Source: Psoroptes ovis (taxonomy: Eukaryota; Arthropoda; Arachnida; Sarcoptiformes; Psoroptidae). Taken from it: a stretch of 64,000 nucleotides of DNA. The position numbers were made by a program, and so were the translations under genes. The notes under the pieces were generated by a model. That model worked only from the letters and a program-made list of their open reading frames with translations, did no database searches and was not told the origin of the DNA. The stretch lies in the NCBI GenBank assembly GCA_002943765.1, contig PQWQ01000007.1:1304501-1368500 (forward strand). The letters run 5' to 3'. Each line of letters opens with the position of its first letter. Position 1 is the first letter of the stretch. This document shows positions 29,001 through 38,000 of this stretch, piece by piece.

Positions 29001-32000
29001 CATTTTTTTGAAGCATTTTTTCCAGTTTTTTTTCCTCTTTGTTCCAATCAAATTCAACACAATTCACACCAAAAAAAATAATCATGATTGACCATCACTT
29101 TCTCGCTCTCGTTTTGGCGAATGTGTGTTCGTGATTCGTTTATTCTTGTTGTTGTCTCGAACAACACTTATCGTATCGAATTTGTGAGATAAAATTTTTT
29201 TTCATTCTACCAAATTTCTTCTTTGAAAAAAAAATTTTTATTTCATTTCAGATCAATCAAAAAAAATGGCTTCCATTTTTCTTCGGATGAAGCATCTTTC
29301 ACATTTCACACACACACACATCAAACATCAAACATCACCATCAAAACATTGATGGGCATTTTTCGAATTGAAAATGAAAATTTTTCAAAGAAAAAAATTT
29401 TCATTTTGAAGAAGTATTTCAAAAATTAAAGTAAACGAAATTGGAAAATTTTATTAAGTTGAAAATGAATTAAATTAATTCAATGAGAAAAAAATAAATG
29501 AAAGTAGAATTTTTCATTGAATTCAAGTCAATTTTGATCCGAAATTTTCTTTTTTTTTTGATACAAATTTGAAATTTTAATCGAAATTCTCTTGTTTGAT
29601 ATTTTTCATTGAAAATTCTCTTGTTTGCACAGAGCCTAAACTGGGAAAAATCAAAGGCTGGCTCCACAGAGGTGATGGTTTCAGAGGTTTCTTAAAGCTT
29701 TGCTTAGATTTTTTTTTAATTAGTTTCATTTTCATCATTATACAAGTCTGCTCTCAATGACAATATCCTTATATCAATATCTTTATATCACATAGTCATT
29801 ATCACTGTGTATTGAACAGTATCATCACATCGCATTCATCATCATCATATGCAAATTCCATTCATTAATTAAGATTTTTCGATTTCATTGTATTCGGCTG
29901 CAGCATATCCCTTTACCTATTTTATATTTGATCAATGTATTATCTCAATATTCACATGTGTTTTATGTCGTTTCAATCATAGAAATAATTTTTTTTTCTG
30001 ATTAATTAATATTTCATCTAATTGCTTTTTATCTCTAAAATTTTGAAATATAAAAATCTGAAATAATGAGACAAGTAATTCGCTTGCTTTGTAAGATACA
30101 AATTGCTTTCGAATAAGATATATTTCAATATTTTCTCGTATATGTATTTTCAATAATTAATATCTTTTAATTCAAAGATGATATTAATTGGCAAAATAAC
30201 ATTTTTGTCATTTGTTTCAAATTAGAAATTTGAAATTGACTGTATATTCTGTATATGTGTATGGCTCTGTGTACATTTTGCTCCTGATAGAAATCATATC
30301 AAATTCAATTTGTGTTCGAGCAATAAATGAATGAATGAATGTATGTATAAATTAATTGTGATTTGTTTTTTTTTTAATATTTATTTTTCATTAAAATATC
30401 AAATTTTGTGCATCATATACAACACCCTGTCAATGTGAGACTGCGCATGCGTGAGTTTTTGTATACAACAAATTTTAAAATGTCAAATTTTTCTAAAAAC
30501 GTTGAATTGGCCCAAAAATGGACCAAGTATTTGGACGATCTGTCAAACCTCCATGGTAATACCAACATCAGCAAATACAAACAAGACCTGGCTACATGTT
30601 CGGTATTTATTCAATCGTTGATAACATCAGCCCAAGCTGAAATATCAGATTTAAAAAAATTATCCAACATACAACAATCATCTTCATCAAGCAATAAACC
30701 AATCAGTTATTCTGCCATCGTCAAAAATGAAACTGCTACACGTAAACCTACCGAACATGTTTGCATTGTCGAACCTGATAATGATCGTATTATTGATTCT
30801 AAACAAACTTTGTCATGTTTGAAAGGAGCATTGACAAGCAATTGTATTGCCACCAAAGGAATAAAACTTACAAAAGTTATTCCAATCAGGAATAAAAAAC
30901 TTATTGTCAAATGTCAAGACAAAAAAGATTGTCTTAAATTAAAAGAAGAAGTCTGTAATCTGAAATGTGGCTTAAAAGTTAATATCCCATTGAAAAAAAA
31001 TCCGACCTTCCAGGTCCTAGGAATAGAACTGGACGTTGACGACGATCAGGTATTGAATTATATTGTACAACAAAACAATGATATTAAAACATTACTGGAT
31101 GACGACAAACAAATATTGAAAAGAGTACGCACCAAAAGAGATCGTGTTGGTACTAAATACATGATATTTGAAGCATCTCCTTTGATATGGCAAAAATGTA
31201 TTGATATTGGTCACCTGTTCATCGGCTACAAATGCTGTACTGTTAAAGATTATTTATCTGTTACACAATGTCTACAATGCCTTCGTTTTGGACACCCGAT
31301 GAAATATTGTAAAAATAAACCAGTTTGTGGCAAATGCAACGGTGAACACCTTTCAAGTTCATGTTCAGCATCAACTTCAACATCAAATCCAGTCTGTTCA
31401 AATTGCGTCTACCGAAACAACATCAACCCACATAAAGTGGTCTGCATCAAACATTCGGTGTTTGATAAAAATTGCAACGAATACAAAATTGCTGTAGAAC
31501 GCACAAAATCCAATATAGATTATGGATACTAGTGAATCAAATATCAAAATCCTGACCCAAAACTTACAACACAGTCACAAGTCAACACTGATGTTCACGG
31601 CAAATGCCGCTCTATTAAACTCATCGTTATTTTGCATCCAGGAGCCACATGTTTCATCGACTATAACAGGCTTTCCTGAATTTAATAGTGTCTACCATCC
31701 GGATAGCCCAAAATGTGCAATCGTTACATCTTATGAGCTTTTCAAAATAGATCAATTCACAAACCCGAATTGCACTTGCTGCTTAGTGAATTGCTCTTTA
31801 CCATTCATATTATGTTCGGTGTATTTTTCCAAAAATGAAGAAATCTCCACATTTATGAATCACCTTGAAAACATCGAACAATTGGTCATATCATATTCCG
31901 AATATCCTATTATAATCACTGGCGACTTCAACAGTCATAATCGGGTTTGGGGTGGGAACATAAACGATGAACGTGGACATATTATTTTAGATCTCACATG

Positions 32001-35000
32001 TCGCCAGAATTTGGTAATTCTTAATGATGGTTCAATGACGTTTGATAATAGTCGATATCAGAGTGATATTGATTTAACTTTAGTTAATCAACATGCAATC
32101 AACCATGTTTCAAATTGGCGCGTAGAAAGCCTGGCTTCTGGCTCAGATCATAACTTGATATCGTTTTCCTTTTCTTCATATATTCCGGTTAAATCACATT
32201 ATCTAACCAGAAAATATCACACGAAATGTATAGATTGGTCTGAATTTAATAGAAGAATCATCAGCTTATCTAAATTTAATGTGAACGTTTCTCATCTCAA
32301 TTCTAAAAATGATATTGAAAATTTTGTCGACGATTTAACATCCGCTATTATAGAAATTAGTGATGAATGTTTACCGAAATTGAATACCAATTTTTCTAAA
32401 CCAAAGATCTCAAATGAATTGAAAGCTAAATTAATATTGTTAAAAAATCTAAGAAGAAGATTTCAACGTCAACGCTGTTCTTTGAATCGTGCTATATGGC
32501 GTGATAGATACATAGCTTGTGTCAAAGATTTTAAAAGTTTATTATTGAAATCAAAAATCGACGACTGTGAGAATTTCTTCAGCCAAATAAACCGGCATGA
32601 TGTTTGGAAAAAAGTATATCAACACTGTAAAAATCCAACTTCAATTAATCACAATTTAAAAACTATACAAAAAGAAGATTCTACCTGGACGATTTCTATT
32701 GATGATACAGCAACGTATCTATTGAATAAACTATTTCCTGATATCACTAATGATATTGATTCTTCTATCCATCATCTCTACCAAAATCAATGCACGAATA
32801 TAAATGATCCATCTATCACAAAAAATGAAGTAGAAATTGCTGTGAATGATGAGAAAGACAACAAATCACCTGGTTATGATGCGATCTCAGCTAATATCAT
32901 CAAACGAATTCATTTTATGTTTCCATCATTATTGCTAAATATATTCAACAAATGCTTATTATTCGGTGTTTTTCCTAAATGTTGGAAAAAAGCTACGGTC
33001 AAACTAATTCCAAAAAATGGTAATAATAATTATAAATCTTTTCGTCCGATTTCACTATTGCCCGTTATGGGCAAAATTCTTGAAAGTATCATCACTCGTC
33101 GTCTCCAACACTTTCTTATCACCAATCATTGTTTATCATCAAATCAATTTGGTTTTCTTCCACAAAAATCATCAATTCAAGCTCTGAACAATCTGGTCTC
33201 AAAAATTAGTGATATACGCGATAAAAATAATTTTGGATATATTGTTTCCTTAGACATTAGCGGAGCTTTTGACTCTGCTAGATCTGATTTGATATTATAC
33301 AATTTAAGAAAATTTTCGTTGCCTGCAAACTTATATACTATTATTGTGGATTATTTTCGCAATCGTACAATCGAACTACCATTTTTTCATCGCTCATTTA
33401 ATAAAAATGCAACAGGTGGTGTACCACAGGGTGGTAAATTATCACCATTATTATGGAATATATTATTAGATGATCTTTTGAAAATCAATCTGCCCATTGG
33501 ATGTCATTTGCAAGCCTATGCTGATGATTGTGTGTTAATCTGTGAACATCGATATGATGAGATCGCAATTATGATGACAAATAGCATATTGAAAGTTATT
33601 TCTGATTGGGGTTCTCGAAATGGTTTATCGTTCAATCCATCCAAAAGCAAATGCATGAACATATCGAAACGCCGAAATTCGCTTGTCACTACTGTCCACA
33701 TGAACGATATTCATATTGAAATCGTCCCATGTATTAAAATACTTGGATTAATGATCGATTCAAAATTATCATGGAACAATCATATCGATTACTTGGTATC
33801 GAAATCTATGAAATTGTTTAATTACATCAAGAAAAAATTTGGTCCTAGATGGGGTTTATCGTATGACGTCTTACGTACTATTTACGTTCGAGCAATCGAA
33901 CCGATGATAGTTTATGCCTGCCCTGTCTGGAACAGTATCTTGTCTTGCAGAACGAAATGTAGCAAACTGTTAAGTTTGCAAAGACGTTTTGCTGTTGGTA
34001 TGATTCGAGCGTCCAGAACTGTGTCACTGCAAGCATCGTTGATCATAGCTAATTTGATTCCAATTGACTTGGTGATCAAATTACGATCAGATGTGTTCAA
34101 TATAAAAAGTGATGCCTCTCTGAGGGAACGATATGAATTCCCGGTCAGGTTCGAAGATATGATCCATCCATCGTTGATCCAATCTTTTTTTATTGAGAGG
34201 ATCGACGATGAGTTGAGATTTTGTACTAACTTTCACAGTTGTACTATTTTCACTGATGGTTCAAAGTCTGAGGACCTGGTCGGGTGTTCTTTTGTCGTTT
34301 TCAATGATGAAAATTGCATCCCCAACGTGATTCAATGCTTCCGTATGGGCGCTGGCTGTTCAGTCTTCCAGGCTGAACTTTTAGCCATTCGCAACGCATT
34401 GGTATGGATCGTTGAGAATGATATTGTTGATGTTCAAATTATAACTGACTCTATGTCAGCGATTTGGGCTATACACAATATCTATTCGTATAATGAACTA
34501 GTGCAGGACATTTTTCGTGTCGTGTGCAACCATCGTGGCCATATTTGTCTGAAATGGACTAGGTCGCACTGCGGCAGCTTTGGTAATGATCTAGCTGATA
34601 GGTTTGCCAAGGTTGCTGCGGCCGACCTCTCGGATGTTTTTTACACCCGAGTGTCCATGATGACACTATGCCAAGCGTCGAAGTTGGACATACTGAATCT
34701 TTGGAATCAGAGATGGACGGAGACTGCTGATGGCCACACGACGAAACTGTTTTTTCCAGTTGGATCGCGAATATCTATCAACTTTAGTCCCGATAGGGAT
34801 TTGACAAGACTGCTGACAGGGCACGGCTGATGTGACCATACGACTAACACCCTTGTGATAACGGAACAAGGGTTATCTTGCTTGTTCTCCATCATCATCA
34901 TCATCATCATCATACAACACCCACACACACACACACGCACACACTGCACTGCATCTATCTACATATAAATTAATGTATCAAATGTATTTTTTGGTGTGTG

Positions 35001-38000
35001 CACAATTTCTCCTGCATATTCTTATCGATGTTGTTGTTGTTGTTGTTGCTTGACATTAATCTGACACACACAAAGACACACGAACGAATTTGGGCAATAT
35101 TCTGACAGTATTTAAAAATTCAAAGCTGATGACAGCTTTGAATCTTTGAATTTGTCGTTGTTGAATCATTATCAGTTTTTCAGTCACCAATTTTCAAAGC
35201 TTTCAAAGCATTTCTGAATATACAAACGTACATTGAAACATCATGTATGTTTATCAATATTTTATAAATGATAATTTAATATTTTGCAAATGTTCATTCT
35301 TTCTTCATCTAATTTATTCTTCAATACAACGATTCTTATTACAATTCTCAATATCAAATGTACCATGTTTAAATCTAATCGAATGATGATAATCATAGCA
35401 ATAATAACAATATTCATTATGCATTTGAAGCATCATTTGTTTTATTATTATTATTGCAATTATTGTGATTATTATTATACGATTATTTCGTATTAAGAAT
35501 AAGAATAAAGAAAAAAAAATATTGTCCAAATAAAAAAAAACAAATGAAAAAAATTATGATTATTATTATTATTATTAGTATTGAACCATTGAACCATACG
35601 GCCATATAAAAGTAATAAGTAAATAATACATATTACAGAATGTATCGAGTTGTCCGAAAAGTTTTTGCCAAATTTTCAAATGTTTTTCAATTAGTAAATC
35701 GGCCAGAATTTTCCGGACAACCCAATATAAATTAATGTGAATTTTTTTTTGTCTCTCTCGCTCATATATTTTCGTTTCCAAACATAAGAAAATTATCAAA
35801 AAAGAATTAAAGATTATTATTATTATTTTTTTTGAATGGTTTCTTTTTTCAATAGAAAAAATGGTAAAATGGTTTTCGTTGTTTCTGTGCCTTATAAATT
35901 CATCATCATTATTTTCGGATTGTCCCATAAGTTCGTGCCGGTTATATCGTGGAAAATCATTGGAAAATCGGAAAAAACTTATGAGACAACCTAATATTAT
36001 TATTATATCGTATCACATCACATCGAATTGAAAATTCGTTTTTAATATGTGTGACATGTTCTTCATTGTCTCGAAGCTTTTTTTTTTGATGATAATAACA
36101 ATCATGACAATATGTGATATAAGAATAAATTTAAAGATAATTTTCACTTTTCGTACTGCATATGTGTTTGGTTGGTGGTGATGGTGGTGGTGGTGATGAT
36201 ATTATGTATTTGAGAATTGATATTATTTGATTTTTTTTCTTTTTTTTCAAAGTGAAATTTTTCAATTGAAAATGAATTTCAAAGTAAAGTAAAGTGAAAA
36301 AAAAAATGAAAACATTTCGAAAATGTTTTTGAAATTTCTTTTTTTTTTCGCTTTTCTTGAATCATATCGGATTATATGATGTGATATGATGAGATATAAT
36401 CCTTTTTCAATTGAAAATGTTATTGGAATTTTTTTTTTTTTTTTGAAAATTTATTCGCATTTTTTCTATATTTTTATTATTATTATTATTATTATGTTCA
36501 TCAATGATTTCATAGATTTCATAGATTTCAATGATTATAATTATAGTTATAGCTATAATAATGATAATAATAATAATAATAATAATCATTTCATTTTCAA
36601 TCTTGAATTTCGAGATTCAAGATTTTCACGAAAAGCCTCTAAGCTTAAATTTCCTTTCCATTTTTGATTATTAAGCCTTTGCACTGAGCTCATTGCTTAT
36701 AGCAGCTTTGTTTTTTGGTAATTTAGTTTTGATTTTAAATTATGCAATTTTTTTTTTTTTTACATTCTTCGCCTGCCTTTGATTTCCTTAGATTTCTTAG
36801 ATCTTATTTTAATTCATATAACACATTTTTAATTCAATGGAGAAAAATATTAATGAATATTTTCAATTAATATTTGCTTTTTCTCTGAGTTTTGTTAAGA
36901 TTTGTTTGTTTGTTGAATCAATAATTATAATGATATTTTGACTTACATTAATATTGGTTGATCATCAATAATACCATAGAAAGGCACTAAATAACTGATG
37001 AGCCATGTTTTTGTTATACCACAGTCAAAATATGGATTTGACCATATACCAATATGTTGATAATGAATATATAAATTATTTTCATTATTATTATTCAATG
37101 TTGATGGAGATTTTTCAAATTGTTGTTGTTGCTGTTGCTGTTGCTGCTGTTGTTGTTGTTGTTGATTATATTGATATTTATCCGATAATGTTGTCAATAA
37201 TGTTTGCCATTTGTTCAGAATTTCTTCTCGATAATTATTATATGCAAATTTCCAATACCATTCTGATTGAAAATATTCATTTTCATTATCATTGTTATTG
37301 TTGTTATTGTTATTGTTGATTAAATTTTTATTATATAAATTCATTCGTATTGTTTCATTGAAATTTTTTGAATTTTCATTACGAAATATGAATGGTGTAA
37401 AATATTTGAAATCCGGTATCAATGTATTTAATATTTTATTTGAAAACGATATACCAGCACCGAATATATTTTGATCACTTTGTAAATTGGCCAACAATAA
37501 TGACCAATAAAAATTTTTATTTATTATCAATGAATTTAATGAAATATTATCATTAATATTTTTAAGATTAAATATATTGGTTAAAAAATGTGATGTACGT
37601 ATTGCAATTTCTGATTGTTTAATGAATTTATCATAATTTTCATTTTTAAATGTAAAATTTAGCTGATTTAATGCAACACGTTTACATAGCTGTAATTCTT
37701 TGGCAGTAAAATTTCTTGTTATATCAATAAATTTTAATATTGCACTAATATTATGTAATTTTTGTAATGAATTTAGCTGTTTTATTTGTTCATTATAACG
37801 ATATTTATAATTATCAATATCATTATTAGCATTATCAAATTGATGATTATGATTGATCAAAATTGATGTTGTTCCATTATTATCGACATTATTATTAATA
37901 TCATTTGTAAATGAATCTAATGATGATGACCATTCAAATAATTCATTATAATTTTGAATTGTTTGTAATGAATTTAATGATTTAAAATTTGTTATCATTG

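Larger units (their letters stand above)
30428..34911 (+). mobile_element. Full-length LINE with RNase H (I/R1-like group)
   Basis: A 4.48-kb non-LTR retrotransposon defined by an exact 11-bp duplication ATACAACACCC (30417-30427 and 34912-34922). It has a short 5' UTR, two overlapping ORFs and a 3' tail of ATC repeats (about 34890-34911) rather than poly-A, as seen in several I/R1-type LINEs. Inserted antisense in the receptor intron. Because the duplication marks the 5' end at 30428, the copy is probably not 5'-truncated. Confidence 0.93.
34923..36946. other. Intron sequence right of LINE, with two MITEs
   Basis: Part of the first receptor intron, ending at the donor of exon 1 (GTAAGT, 36946-36941). 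Holds CA repeats next to the LINE (34923-34941), a GTT repeat near 35029-35050, the MITEs at 35645 and 35914, a GGT/GAT stretch near 36170-36200 and TTA/AAT microsatellites near 36475-36590. No coding exon is recognised. Confidence 0.6.

Noticed and set aside
29630..29700. Less AT-rich patch that might be a receptor exon
   Set aside because: No frame gives a sequence resembling the receptor family, and exons 1 and 2 already join in phase without it.
30408..30479. Upstream Met extension of LINE ORF1
   Set aside because: The first ATG lies before the element, within the target-site duplication region; in-element starts at 30447 or 30480 are more plausible.
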